Shown: positions 35,973 through 44,470 of the stretch, in pieces
Layout: the number at the start of each line of letters is the position of its first letter
How positions within the stretch are numbered: the first letter of the stretch is position 1
DNA from: Gimesia benthica
GTDB lineage: Bacteria > Planctomycetota > Planctomycetia > Planctomycetales > Planctomycetaceae
Reading direction: 5' to 3'
Assembly: GCF_009720525.1 (NCBI RefSeq)
Contig: NZ_CP043930.1
Location: forward strand, 7,080,001 to 7,144,000
Length of the DNA: 64,000 nt
Translations under genes and position numbers: made by a program
The notes under the pieces: model-generated
The model's database searches: none
The model's input: the letters and a program-made list of their open reading frames with translations, nothing else
What the model was told of the DNA's origin: nothing

Positions 35973-36542
35973 TCAGGTTTCCCTTTCTGTAGATGAGTTA
36001 TCAGGAGATTGAAGTAAATCCGTTAACCGGAGTTTGGCTGGATCTGTTTTCGCAGGTGGCATCAGCCGTGGTTCAGATGAGACCAAATCGTCCAATAGTA
36101 ATTCTGTGATCTCATTCTTGTCTGCGGGTTCAACTTTCTGCTGCAGTAACAGCCAGCAAATCAACAGGGGCAGCAGACTGACCACGACAAACGCCACCCT
36201 GGTGATCGCAGCCGCAATGATCGGATCTCGGTTTCGGCGGTCGGCGATTTCGCGGCGTTCTGCCTCCAGCTGATCCCGCTGGTGACCGATCTCGTTTCGC
36301 TCGGTTTGCATCTCGCGCTGCAGAGTGACCATTTCCTGTCTGGCGTTGGCGTCTGCTTCCACCAGCTCGCGTGACCCCGAGGCGACTTCCTGCTGCAGTT
36401 CCGACATCCGGCGGTTTTGATCCGCCTGTCGTTCCAGTTGCTGGGTGGCCAGTTCGGCCACACGGCTGTTTTCGTCAGGGCTACAGCTGACTCCGATCAG
36501 TAGGATCAGTGTCAGCGTGATTAGCAGAGTCTGTTTTTCCAT
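35973..36542 (-). CDS. Membrane-anchored coiled-coil lipoprotein
   Basis: A 189-residue protein. The N-terminus is a lipoprotein-type signal (ITLTLILLIGVSC). Residues about 30-105 are an Arg/Glu/Gln-rich coiled coil, followed by a hydrophobic segment (IITRVAFVVVSLLPLLICWLL-like, about 110-130), and an acidic cytosolic or periplasmic tail. GGAG lies before the ATG. It probably places part of the cluster at the membrane; no family is recognised. Confidence 0.7.
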   Translation of the reverse strand: MEKQTLLITLTLILLIGVSCSPDENSRVAELATQQLERQADQNRRMSELQQEVASGSRELVEADANARQEMVTLQREMQTERNEIGHQRDQLEAERREIADRRNRDPIIAAAITRVAFVVVSLLPLLICWLLLQQKVEPADKNEITELLLDDLVSSEPRLMPPAKTDPAKLRLTDLLQSPDNSSTERET

Positions 36543-36672
36543 GTGCCCTCCAGCGTTGAATCAGGTGTCTGAGAATTCCCTGTAGCGCCAGCCGCAACCG
36601 CCGTTCCTTGATCAAAGCGACGACGGACAGCAACAGAGCGACAGAGACGAACGTTAAAACCATGTATTCCAA
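36481..36672 (-). CDS. Short single-pass membrane protein, probable first gene of the cluster
   Basis: About 63 residues: a hydrophobic N-terminal segment (LTFVSVALLLSVVALI) then a basic, amphipathic stretch (KERRLRLALQGILRHLIQRW) and a polar tail. AAGGAG lies 6 bases before a TTG at 36672, which is therefore preferred to the ATG at 36663. It overlaps the next gene by 62 bases in another frame, which lowers confidence. The terminator at 36716-36752 is just upstream, so the promoter must be very close. Confidence 0.5.
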   Translation of the reverse strand: MEYMVLTFVSVALLLSVVALIKERRLRLALQGILRHLIQRWRAHGKTDSANHADTDPTDRSQL

Positions 36673-36715
36673 GCAAGGCTCCTTTCTTTCTAATAAGGGG
36701 AACTGTGTGAAAAGC

Positions 36716-36752
36716 AAAACGCCCCGCATTCCAAAGTAATGCGAGGCGTTTT
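36716..36752. terminator. Bidirectional hairpin terminator at the upstream edge of the cluster
   Basis: AAAACGCCCCGCATT (36716-36730) pairs with 36738-36752 with one mismatch and a 7-base loop; A/T tracts flank both sides. On the minus strand it would stop transcription from the lipoprotein gene at 37018-38313 before the ubiquitin-like cluster. The 265 bases on to 37017 show no gene. Confidence 0.75.
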
Positions 36753-37017
36753 AACTGATTATGTTTTTGAATTACGGGTGACGGTAAGTGACAATAGCTA
36801 AGCTGCGCACCTATTAATCATGACACGTTTCGAGCCAAAATTTAGATACAGTGTGTGAAGCCACTATGCAGAAGTAACTTTCTCAAAAGATTTCAAGTTC
36901 TGTAGCTGGAACTTAACCCACCTAAACCTGAAATGGATCACGTTTTCGTGGAACTTTATGTTCAAGAGACCATATTAAAGGTTGTCTGAGCGATTGAATG
37001 AAATTTTGAAGGGGAAT

Positions 37018-38313
37018 TCATTTACCAGATTCCGTATCGACATTGAGCGTCGTTTTATATTTGTAATTAGTGTGGGGAAAAGAGATTTCGAAGTCGATCC
37101 TGTCTGGATCGAAATCCAGTCCTCCCTTTGGTGTATTAAAACTCTTTGTTTCTCCTTTCATCCAGGAATCATGATTCCAGAACCAGACTTTCGATTGGTC
37201 ACCTTTTCGAAATGCAACATCAACTCGACATTGGGGAAGCAAGGAAACTCCGTTTAAGGTAAGTTGAACGCCACGCTGAGTGTCCCAGACTATTCCCGCT
37301 TGATACGGTTGGTAGGAACCTTGAAAACTCAGGTCTTTACAGATTTGAGCAATGTCTTTGTCTTTTTCCGCTCCCTGATAAACATAATGAATCTGCGTGG
37401 CAAACTGCGGTGAATAGATTGTAATGTCCAATTCTTGCACGTGTGTGACAGTCGTCTTTTCCACTGTTCGTCCCAAGACTTCCTCTCCGCTTTGATATCG
37501 CCCCCACATGCTGGTATTAGCTGGCCATGTTTCTAGGAAATGTACGTTTTTTCGAACCTTTCCGCTTGCCCCAGTCAATTGCACCACAATGGTACAATCT
37601 TTAAGTGTTTCCCCACGGTTCTGAAGTACAAGCCAATCATTTGGTCCGGAGTCTCCCCAGGACTCATTAAAATCGACTACGATACGACCAGCCGAATCAC
37701 TTAAGGTTGCCGAATACTTTTCAGCAACTTTGGGAAGCAACAGTAGCGCTGCTTCAAGTTGATCGACTGCGGCAATAGCTGACTGTAATTCTACATTTAA
37801 AGCGTTCTGCTTCGCCTCTGCATCAAGGCCACGGTGATAGCTACCCAAAAAATTACCAAAGAATCCATCAAGCATCGAACCTACAAACAGTGTTCCCTCA
37901 TCGGCAGGCTTTGGCAGGGCGTTCAAATTGTTAATACATTTCAAGAATAAGGTATTCGCATTTTGGACTTGATCAGAAAGATACATAATCTCTTTATCGT
38001 TCGATTTGATCTCACGTAAGTCTAATAAGGTGGACTGTACATCCGCCATAATTTCCGCTATCTCGCGATTATCCCGAAAATGGCCTGGATCAGATTTCAT
38101 CTCCATACTGAGGTGTGAAGCAAGCACTCGGTATTCTTCAGGCAAGGGTTTACTGGAGGGGGTTGAGTTTTTAGGGAGGTTACTTGCTGTTGTGTCGCCG
38201 CCACATCCCGAAAGTGTGAGAGCCAACGGTATCACGTATACAAATGCAATTATTTGATTCACCGAAATGATGCTTTCGATGGTGTAGCTGATTCTCCTTG
38301 ATAGTTGCAACAT
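37018..38313 (-). CDS. Exported lipoprotein, unknown function
   Basis: A 431-residue protein with a long N-terminus, a hydrophobic segment and a lipobox (PLALTLSGCGG). The remainder is soluble, with an alpha-helical first half and a beta-rich second half (VLQNRGETLKDCTIVVQLTG, VDFNESWGDSGPNDWL). No catalytic motif is seen and no family is recognised. It is separated from the ubiquitin-like cluster by the terminator at 36716-36752, so it is likely a separate cargo gene of the element. Confidence 0.7.
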   Translation of the reverse strand: MLQLSRRISYTIESIISVNQIIAFVYVIPLALTLSGCGGDTTASNLPKNSTPSSKPLPEEYRVLASHLSMEMKSDPGHFRDNREIAEIMADVQSTLLDLREIKSNDKEIMYLSDQVQNANTLFLKCINNLNALPKPADEGTLFVGSMLDGFFGNFLGSYHRGLDAEAKQNALNVELQSAIAAVDQLEAALLLLPKVAEKYSATLSDSAGRIVVDFNESWGDSGPNDWLVLQNRGETLKDCTIVVQLTGASGKVRKNVHFLETWPANTSMWGRYQSGEEVLGRTVEKTTVTHVQELDITIYSPQFATQIHYVYQGAEKDKDIAQICKDLSFQGSYQPYQAGIVWDTQRGVQLTLNGVSLLPQCRVDVAFRKGDQSKVWFWNHDSWMKGETKSFNTPKGGLDFDPDRIDFEISFPHTNYKYKTTLNVDTESGK

Positions 38314-38438
38314 TGATTTTCTCCTCTTTTAATGGCGAATGTTTTTGAATACCTGCACTCTGATTGTCCAAGTTTACACTCAATAATGATACTTATAATC
38401 CGTGGTGTTATCGTCATTGTCAAGTGTTAAATGCTCGT

Positions 38439-38660
38439 ATGACTAAACGAGCAGACATATTGATGAGATTTGGAAAGCGAGTCCGCAAACTGCGCAAAGA
38501 GCAAGGCTACTCTCAAGAGAATTTTGCTTATGCCTGTGAGCTGGACCGGACTTACGTCGGCGGGATCGAACGGGGGGAACGAAATCTTTCATTACGGAAT
38601 ATCGAACGGATCGCCGATACACTCGAAATCAGCCTGGCAGAACTGATGGATGGGGTTTGA
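38439..38660 (+). CDS. XRE-family helix-turn-helix regulator
   Basis: A 73-residue DNA-binding protein made almost wholly of an HTH_3 domain: [48 protein letters not shown]. The start at 38439 is the closest ATG that leaves the whole domain; no strong ribosome site is seen. It is the only plus-strand gene between 28.2 and 44.0 kb and diverges from the lipoprotein gene, so it may regulate that gene or the element. Similar short XRE proteins control transfer in many mobile elements. Confidence 0.85.
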   Translation: MTKRADILMRFGKRVRKLRKEQGYSQENFAYACELDRTYVGGIERGERNLSLRNIERIADTLEISLAELMDGV

Positions 38661-38666
38661 GGGAGT

Positions 38667-38981
38667 TTAGACCTCTGGTTCAGCAACCAGGACGACTCCC
38701 AGTTGGTCAGAGTCGTCGTTTTTTTCCAGTATTGCATCTGCCGGGTTTTCAAACAGACGGGGATTCTTTACCGTTGTCGCATCATGCTGGCATACAGCAT
38801 ACCGTAGTCGCGCTGTCAGAAGCTGAGTCTGCAGCCGTTGGATATCTTCCTGCTCCCATTTCTGATTTACTGCGGGATCACCGGCATAAATTGTGAGCAG
38901 ATTTGAATCTTCGAGATCCATTTCTTCACACCAGAACTGCAGGGCAGCTCTGATCAACATGATTTCTTGTCTCGTTAGCAT
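38667..38981 (-). CDS. Conserved-looking hypothetical protein of the mobile element
   Basis: A 104-residue soluble protein, MLTRQEIMLIRAALQFWCEEM at the start, with no recognised domain. AGGAG lies 5 bases upstream, and its ATG overlaps the stop of the preceding small frame (ATGCTAA). Together with that frame and the 63-residue gene it forms a run of short ORFs downstream of the serine recombinase, all on the minus strand. Confidence 0.65.
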   Translation of the reverse strand: MLTRQEIMLIRAALQFWCEEMDLEDSNLLTIYAGDPAVNQKWEQEDIQRLQTQLLTARLRYAVCQHDATTVKNPRLFENPADAILEKNDDSDQLGVVLVAEPEV

Positions 38982-39148
38982 TGATCTCCTTTCTTGACTT
39001 TATCAATTCGATCAAAGAGGATTTGTGTGTTTTCCCCTGGAATGAACTGGGAGGCTGGCTGCCACAATGATGAAGTTCGGATTTGCCGATGGCTGGTATC
39101 AATGCATTGGATTTTACAGTTGTTTCCACTGACCCTAAGTTTTGACAT
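38975..39148 (-). CDS. Possible small protein coupled to the following ORF
   Basis: A 57-residue frame (MSKLRVSGNNCKIQCIDTS, ending DRIDKVKKGDQC). Its stop overlaps the next gene's ATG (ATGCTAA), and the next gene's ribosome site is inside its 3' end, as expected for coupled genes. It has no clear ribosome site of its own and no known domain. It may be chance. Confidence 0.4.
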   Translation of the reverse strand: MSKLRVSGNNCKIQCIDTSHRQIRTSSLWQPASQFIPGENTQILFDRIDKVKKGDQC

Positions 39149-39191
39149 GTTTGTTGCATCGTCAATACACCTTAGTTTCGATTTGCTATTT

Positions 39192-39383
39192 TTAGATCGG
39201 CTTATCCGCTGAACCTGTGGCATCCCTGGCATCAAAATCTGCTGGATGTTGGTTTTTCAACCAGATACGAGCAATCAGGTGCCCAATCAACTGAGCCAGT
39301 TCTTGACGCCTGTCAACAAGATCATTCTTGACTCCCGGCTCTGCAGATTTGACTTGGGATGTAGAATGTATCTTCTGTTTCAT
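39192..39383 (-). CDS. Small protein downstream of the serine recombinase
   Basis: A 63-residue protein with AGGAG 6 bases before the ATG. The helical core RRQELAQLIGHLIARIWL and tail are soluble. It lies just beyond the recombinase terminator at 39411-39448, so it needs its own promoter or read-through. I think similar short proteins accompany planctomycete recombinase genes, but I assign no function. Confidence 0.6.
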   Translation of the reverse strand: MKQKIHSTSQVKSAEPGVKNDLVDRRQELAQLIGHLIARIWLKNQHPADFDARDATGSADKPI

Positions 39384-39410
39384 TCACATCTCCTTTTTAC
39401 ATGAATACAT

Positions 39411-39448
39411 AAAAAAAGCCCGATAAGAAATGAAATCCAATATCGGGC
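39411..39448 (-). terminator. Terminator after the serine recombinase gene
   Basis: GCCCGATA (39418-39425) pairs with TATCGGGC (39441-39448); on the minus strand the stem is followed by seven T. It is 90 bases beyond the recombinase stop. Confidence 0.8.
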
Positions 39449-39537
39449 AAGTTCAACACGAAATGTCACAGTGCGACCAGCGGCCGCAAAAACATCTTTC
39501 TATAAATTCTCCTTTCTAAGAATCAGCTGGGCACATA

Positions 39538-41937
39538 TCAGTTTTTAGAATTGCCATTCACCGGCTCACCAGACCGTGCATTACCGCGTCGTGAGCGACC
39601 GTCTGGCATGGTTTCTCCCAATTCGGCGTAAAACTTCCTCAGCGCTAGTGTCAGGCCTCGTGGGCCGTAATCAAAGTCGGGTGCCATATCCTTAATAAGT
39701 ATACCTTGTTCATAAAGCTCCTTTGCTTTTGATAATGTTTTTTTACGACGGTCGTCCGCCGTGGGAACGGGAAGGTTTCGTGAAGTATGCCACCATGAAA
39801 TCGCTTTACCGATGATAGTATCATTCGTCTTCAGTTTTCTGGCGATCACAAGGTAAGGCAGCCCCTGATCTGCCAACTGCACAGCTTCATCGGCCAGTTG
39901 CCGGTAAAGCGGCAACGATTCCTGTTTATTAGGCAGTTGCTTACGACGTCGACGTCCGTCAGGGACAGGCAGTCCGCGAGACCGAAACCAGTGCTTGATA
40001 AGAACCGTAATGTAACTACGTGACTTACCCATCTCTTTGGCTATCTGCTTACAGAGCAGCCCCTCATCAGATAGGGCTTTTGCTTCTTCAGCCTGTCTAT
40101 CGATCAGCTTTTCTGCTTTATAGTCGATAATCACTTCTTTGCCCTGCCGCTGTCCTGCATCGGCAGTCAGACCTGTGAGCTGACTGGAGACGGCAGAAAC
40201 TACATCCACAACGAACCGGCCCTGTAACCACCCTTTATTCTGTCTGCGCTCCCCCATCTGATATAGGTCTATTTGACCCCCAGTCAGCAGATCGATGATA
40301 CGGCGGGCGATTCGAAAATCAGTTTCATCTTCAGAAAATGAAGCAGATGCGATTAAATTGCCAAACTCATCAAGTAAAGCAGTTACTTCCTCAGCTGTCG
40401 GTATAACGACACCTTGACTTTGTGCAGTTTCCAGGGAAGTCAGTTCTACTGAAACGGCAGCGTACTGTCCCCGTAACTCTTTCAGAAGCAGCTCTGTCTG
40501 TTTTTGCTCTGCATCCGATTCACCTGGAGAACGACGATTGAACTCAATTTTACTCATCAGCTTTTTCGCTTCAGAGCGTAATTGACTTAAACGTTCTGGA
40601 TCAGGCTTTTGAACCGATTCAGCCGCCTGCTGACAGGCAACGATGATTTCCAGCACCAGCTCAGAATCAGATCGGATCAATTCTACAAGTTTTTCACACG
40701 TTAATTGTAACGCAAGCTCCCGGTTGAGATGCGTATATAGGGGGCGATCCTCAGCTTTAGTAGCACGACATAATGGACAAAGCAGGCTCCGGCCGTATGG
40801 GCCCCCTACGACGAGCTTACGACCATGCTCAGGGCAAACAAAAAGTTGCCGTAACAAACGCGGCCTTGCCTCTTGAACTTTATCCAAGGGCTTTCGACCG
40901 GATTTTTGCTTTTCGTTTGCCAGAAGGTCCTGGACCCGGTACCACTGCTCGTCTGAAATGATCCGTAGATATTCAAACTGCTGTGACTTGAGGGGCTCAT
41001 CGCGTTCGACCTGTTTGGCATAATCCTTTTTGCTCAACCATTCGGTCTCTTTTGCACCATAACACCAAAATCCCCGGTAGGCTGGACGCATCAAATGCTT
41101 TCGTACCAGCTCATGCGTCCAGATGCCTGTTAAGGATTTATTGGGAGCAGGTGCATTGGGATCACCATTCAGGTCTTGAGCAATACGGTCCATACTTTTA
41201 CCTGCCACATACCAGTCAAAGATCTTTTTGATCCAGGGTGCCGTTTCTGGATCTATGACTATCTTCTGTCGCGGTCGCTTTTGTTTGGTAAATTGACCTG
41301 GAACATCTTGCCCCGTATAACCCAACGAAAGTGAAGTACAGACCATCCCTTGCAGAAACAAAGTCTCATGTGCTGCCTGTATATGAGCGCTATGCATTCC
41401 TGCATAGATTTCATCCAGAAAAGAGTACATCTGGAGCATCATTCTCCAGTTATCTCCATCTGCTGTGTCCAGTCCCGACTTCACAAAAATGGCACGAAGC
41501 CCGCGTTCTACCAGTTCTTCTTCAACAAACTGCATTGATTTGTAGTTTTTGCGATACAGCCGGGACGTCGTAAATACCAGGAGAACTTCGAACTCTTTAT
41601 TTTCAATGGCCTCTTTTAGCTGGTTAAACCCGGAACGGCGTTCTTTCTTGCCGCTCACAGCCAAATCATAGAAGATTTTTTCGCGTGGTATGAAAATTCC
41701 AGCTTTGATCGCTGCCTCAAAGATAACGCGAATCTGATCAGCAATCGATTCCTGAAAGCGGGAAGAAAATCTCGCATAAGCGGCCCCTATCGATTCTGCT
41801 TGTTTGCGAGGAAGTTTGGCGTGGTATTCTGCCACGATCGCATCAATTTCTCCCGCTGTCTTAAGTACTAAATCCTCGCGTTCTTGAGCAATCTGCTCAC
41901 GTGTCCGAGTTACCTTAGTTTTGTAGTTTGGCTTTAA
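39538..41937 (-). CDS. Large serine recombinase
   Basis: A 799-residue site-specific recombinase. The catalytic resolvase domain begins near residue 50 with AAYARFSSRFQESIADQ, whose Ser59/60 is the nucleophile position, and continues with FEVLLVFTTSRLYR. A recombinase domain follows (LGYTG, IKKIFDWYVAGKSMDRIAQDLN), then a zinc ribbon (CPEHGRKL, CPLC) and a coiled-coil region. Its C-terminal 200 residues carry two or more helix-turn-helix-like units (GLLCKQIAKEMGKSRSYITVLI and similar), not usual in phage serine integrases. AAGGAG 7 bases upstream fixes the start at 41937. It probably moves this element or a nested part of it. Confidence 0.92.
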   Translation of the reverse strand, partial: LKPNYKTKVTRTREQIAQEREDLVLKTAGEIDAIVAEYHAKLPRKQAESIGAAYARFSSRFQESIADQIRVIFEAAIKAGIFIPREKIFYDLAVSGKKERRSGFNQLKEAIENKEFEVLLVFTTSRLYRKNYKSMQFVEEELVERGLRAIFVKSGLDTADGDNWRMMLQMYSFLDEIYAGMHSAHIQAAHETLFLQGMVCTSLSLGYTGQDVPGQFTKQKRPRQKIVIDPETAPWIKKIFDWYVAGKSMDRIAQDLNGDPNAPAPNKSLTGIWTHELVRKHLMRPAYRGFWCYGAKETEWLSKKDYAKQVERDEPLKSQQFEYLRIISDEQWYRVQDLLANEKQKSGRKPLDKVQEARPRLLRQLFVCPEHGRKLVVGGPYGRSLLCPLCRATKAEDRPLYTHLNRELALQLTCEKLVELIRSDSELVLEIIVACQQAAESVQKPDPERLSQLRSEAKKLMSKIEFNRRSPGESDAEQKQTELLLKELRGQYAAVSVELTSLETAQSQGVVIPTAEEVTALLDEFGNLIASASFSEDETDFRIARRIIDLLTGGQIDLYQMGERRQNKGWLQGRFVVDVVSAVSSQLTGLTADAGQRQGKEVIIDYKAEKLIDRQAEEAKALSDEGLLCKQIAKEMGKSRSYITVLIKHWFRSRGLPVPDGRRRRKQLPNKQESLPLYRQLADEAVQLADQGLPYLVIARKLKTNDTIIGKAISWWHTSRNLPVPTADDRRKKTLSKAKELYEQGILIKDMAPDFDYGPRGLTLALRKFYAELGETMPDGRSRRGNARSGEPVNGNSKN

Positions 41938-42338
41938 CATGAAAGCACTCCTTAAAAGAGGTTTTGCCACCCAGCCAACAGACATATTTCTTCGAACGTC
42001 GAAGACTTCAAATACAAGTCGCAGGTGGTACGAGTGCTGAGCATAAAAATGGAATGTCGCACAATTGTCGCAGCGTGCGACATTGAAAGAAAAAATGGCG
42101 GGACCGTAGAAAATTTTTCGAAAACCAGAAAAAGCCCGTACTATCCTTCACCGATGGGAGCGGTTTTCGCTAACGGGCGCCCTGTAATCGAGCAGTCAGG
42201 ACGATGAAATGGCCATAGAATAGCGTCCTGAATGCTAAATATTCCCTACTTATTATGACACAAAAAGCGTATTAATTTAGCCTATGATGCGGTTAATGCC
42301 AGCACATCAAGAGGAGAGACTGCCGACTGAAGCTTACT
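41938..42338. other. Recombinase upstream region with palindrome
   Basis: About 400 bases between two minus-strand genes, so it carries the recombinase promoter. Besides the palindrome at 42053-42084 it contains a GC-rich imperfect hairpin around 42133-42180 (AGCCCGT ... ACGGGCG). A 60-codon plus-strand frame here has no ribosome site. Confidence 0.5.
42053..42084. promoter_or_regulatory. GTCGCA palindrome upstream of the serine recombinase
   Basis: AATGTCGCAC (42053-42062) and GTGCGACATT (42075-42084) are perfect inverted repeats; the 12-base spacer contains a third copy of the core, AATTGTCGCA. It lies 116 bases upstream of the recombinase start. The same core recurs at 43953-44000, so it is probably an operator or recombinase-binding site. 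Confidence 0.7.
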
Positions 42339-43691
42339 TTAAGAATTAATACTTCTAGATTTTCTGGTAGGAACTCTGTTTAAACCTCCAAGTCCATCAG
42401 ACTGCAGTAAAATAATGTTGTCACTATCTAATTCCAGACGATATCCTTGGCCGCGAATAGTTTTAATCAGTTGGTTTAATGCTTCGCACCCGTTGAGCAA
42501 TTCTTTGAGACGAGTACGTCGCGAACTAATTTTCTGACCCTGAGGCTTATATAGCATCTCTTTATCAACAGTTCTTCCCGGGTTGCATGCCAGAATCCAT
42601 AACAAATTCCATTGAACAGTTTCAGTGTCCCATTTTTGGACAATAGGTTCTCCATCCCAAAAGACCTGTCGCGGTGAATGATCAACTAAAACCAGACGGG
42701 ATTGAGAGCAAGCCCAGTCGATCAAATCCTCAGGGCTATCCGGAACTTCATAAATAGGCTTGATGTCCATCAAAGCTTGAGCAACTTTTCGGATTACTGC
42801 AGGATTACATAATGAAGCAGGCTCTTTCTTTATAAGTTTGAAAGTACCATCTAACTGCTTCTCAACATGTTGGATTTCTCCGGGAGGTCGTACGACACAT
42901 CTTCGAAAAGATCGTGATCTCACTTCTACTTCACTTGAATCTTCCACGAGCCAATTCAATTCAGGACGATCCGCGTAAGACAAATAAATTAATGATAAAG
43001 TTGTGCAAGCATCTCGGAGAGTTTTTTGCTTGGATTTCAGACATACTTTTTGTAATTCCTTGACTGAGGAATCTAATTGCGTCACACAATCCATAAGAGA
43101 AGAAAAATCTTTCATACTTTGCTCATCATCTATCCGTATATTCGCAAAGAAGAGTCTATATATTTGATCTAAAATTTCTTTCCAATATTTTATGCGGGCA
43201 AACATGCTGTCACAGACATGATCAGCTGGTGTTTTATTCTGCTTGTAATTTCGAAAATTATTTGTGTGCTGATTATTGAAATCCTCTAATAACAATTGCT
43301 GTGTCGGCTGATAAAAATCCTCTGCATGGACAAGGTCGAACCAGCGTCTCTGAGCAATGAAACGTATATCATTAATGTGGTGTATGGGAATCCTAGCCTG
43401 ATAAACGTAGGGAAAGCAGGCTTCCAATTGAACTGCAAATTTAACCAAGCAATCATCGACATACTCCACAAGTTTGCGTTCTCGCGTCTCCGTACCTTTA
43501 CTTAAGTGTGAAGCAGACCAAAGAGTATTTGACTGAAAAGTCGTTAAATCGACCAACTCTTCTACAACAGGACAAACACTCTCTTTTAACCACGCTTCAA
43601 TAAGATCTGATTTCTCCTCCGTCATATTTATTTCTTGAAGCGGACCTAAATCCTCAAACCCCTGTAATGCCAACAATAATTTATTCATCAA
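42339..43691 (-). CDS. Winged-helix regulator-like protein of the element
   Basis: A 450-residue soluble protein. The C-terminal 100 residues match an OmpR/PhoB-type winged helix: FWDGEPIVQKW...WNLLWILACNPGRTVDKEMLY and a TIRGQGYRLEL ending. The first 330 residues are helical without known domain. The start may be 43691 or the adjacent ATG. It lies between two sets of GTCGCA palindromes (42053-42084 and 43953-44000), which it may bind. It could regulate recombinase and integrase expression. Confidence 0.7.
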   Translation of the reverse strand: MMNKLLLALQGFEDLGPLQEINMTEEKSDLIEAWLKESVCPVVEELVDLTTFQSNTLWSASHLSKGTETRERKLVEYVDDCLVKFAVQLEACFPYVYQARIPIHHINDIRFIAQRRWFDLVHAEDFYQPTQQLLLEDFNNQHTNNFRNYKQNKTPADHVCDSMFARIKYWKEILDQIYRLFFANIRIDDEQSMKDFSSLMDCVTQLDSSVKELQKVCLKSKQKTLRDACTTLSLIYLSYADRPELNWLVEDSSEVEVRSRSFRRCVVRPPGEIQHVEKQLDGTFKLIKKEPASLCNPAVIRKVAQALMDIKPIYEVPDSPEDLIDWACSQSRLVLVDHSPRQVFWDGEPIVQKWDTETVQWNLLWILACNPGRTVDKEMLYKPQGQKISSRRTRLKELLNGCEALNQLIKTIRGQGYRLELDSDNIILLQSDGLGGLNRVPTRKSRSINS

Positions 43692-44063
43692 AGTATCAGC
43701 TCAAAATTAAGATCGAGATAAAACGGATCACTTACAACAGAATCCGGTTCCATTCCAACGCATATTAGTCCAATCGAGATCATTAGACAGCAATATTTTT
43801 CTATCGAACCTAGTTCGTTCCTTGATATCTATGCCCACTGTTGAAAGGCAAGGGTTCATATTTACAGTGAGGAAGTTTTTTAATGCCCGGCTACACGAAC
43901 GCTTATCAGGCAAATTATTTAACTTTTTTCTCAAAAATCTTCCCCAAGCAGTCAATTGTCGCGTCATGCGACAATTGTGCGACCCTCAATTGCGACAATC
44001 TGATGATCGAGATGACCACTGGGTCAACAATATCATCACTTTGTATCGACATTCGGGTCGGAC
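43692..44063. other. Divergent regulatory region
   Basis: About 370 bases between the winged-helix gene (minus) and the excisionase-like gene (plus), so promoters for both. The palindromic cluster at 43953-44000 lies 64-110 bases before the excisionase start. Confidence 0.5.
43953..44000. promoter_or_regulatory. Cluster of GTCGC palindromes
   Basis: CAATTGTCGC (43953-43962) and GCGACAATTG (43968-43977) are perfect inverted repeats with a 5-base spacer. Two more copies of the core follow (ATTGTGCGAC, CAATTGCGACAATC) to 44000. The arrangement is like an iteron or multi-site operator. The same core occurs at 42053-42084. Confidence 0.7.
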
Positions 44064-44366
44064 ATGGCAACAGACTGGTTAACAGCACAGCAGGCAGCAG
44101 AAGAACTCGGGATCTCAGTCCTGACGTTTTACGACTGGCTTGCGCAGTCAGACTGTGGTGAGTTTGTACTACGCGGAACCGCTGTGGAAATCAAATACTT
44201 TCAGGGAGGCCGGAGAGGACAGGGGCGGATTCGTATCGAAAAGAGTGAAATCGGACGCATCAAAGAAGAAATGCGTGTCAAACCTCAGACTAGGATACAC
44301 CGTCACAGGGCGACAAATTCCAAACAGTTTCCAGGCATTACGGTACCATTGGGGCGACCAGATTAG
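44064..44366 (+). CDS. Excisionase-like HTH protein
   Basis: A 100-residue protein whose first half matches the excisionase/MerR-type helix-turn-helix fold: DWLTAQQAAEELGISVLTFYDWLAQSD. The second half is basic (KPQTRIHRHRATNSK). Start at the ATG 44064. It is next to two tyrosine recombinases transcribed convergently, the usual place for an Xis-type directionality factor. The exact role is inference. Confidence 0.75.
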   Translation: MATDWLTAQQAAEELGISVLTFYDWLAQSDCGEFVLRGTAVEIKYFQGGRRGQGRIRIEKSEIGRIKEEMRVKPQTRIHRHRATNSKQFPGITVPLGRPD

Positions 44367-44470
44367 CTCAAAACACTTACGTTGAGTCCTATTCTTGTCT
44401 ACAGAGGCGGCAGATACTGAGTATTTTCAGCTGAGTAATATTCAAACTAAAGCTGATTTTGGAGCGTGGT

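Noticed and set aside
42053-44000. CRISPR-like repeats from the GTCGC motifs
   Set aside because: Motifs are short, palindromic and unevenly spaced; there are no equal-length repeats with spacers.
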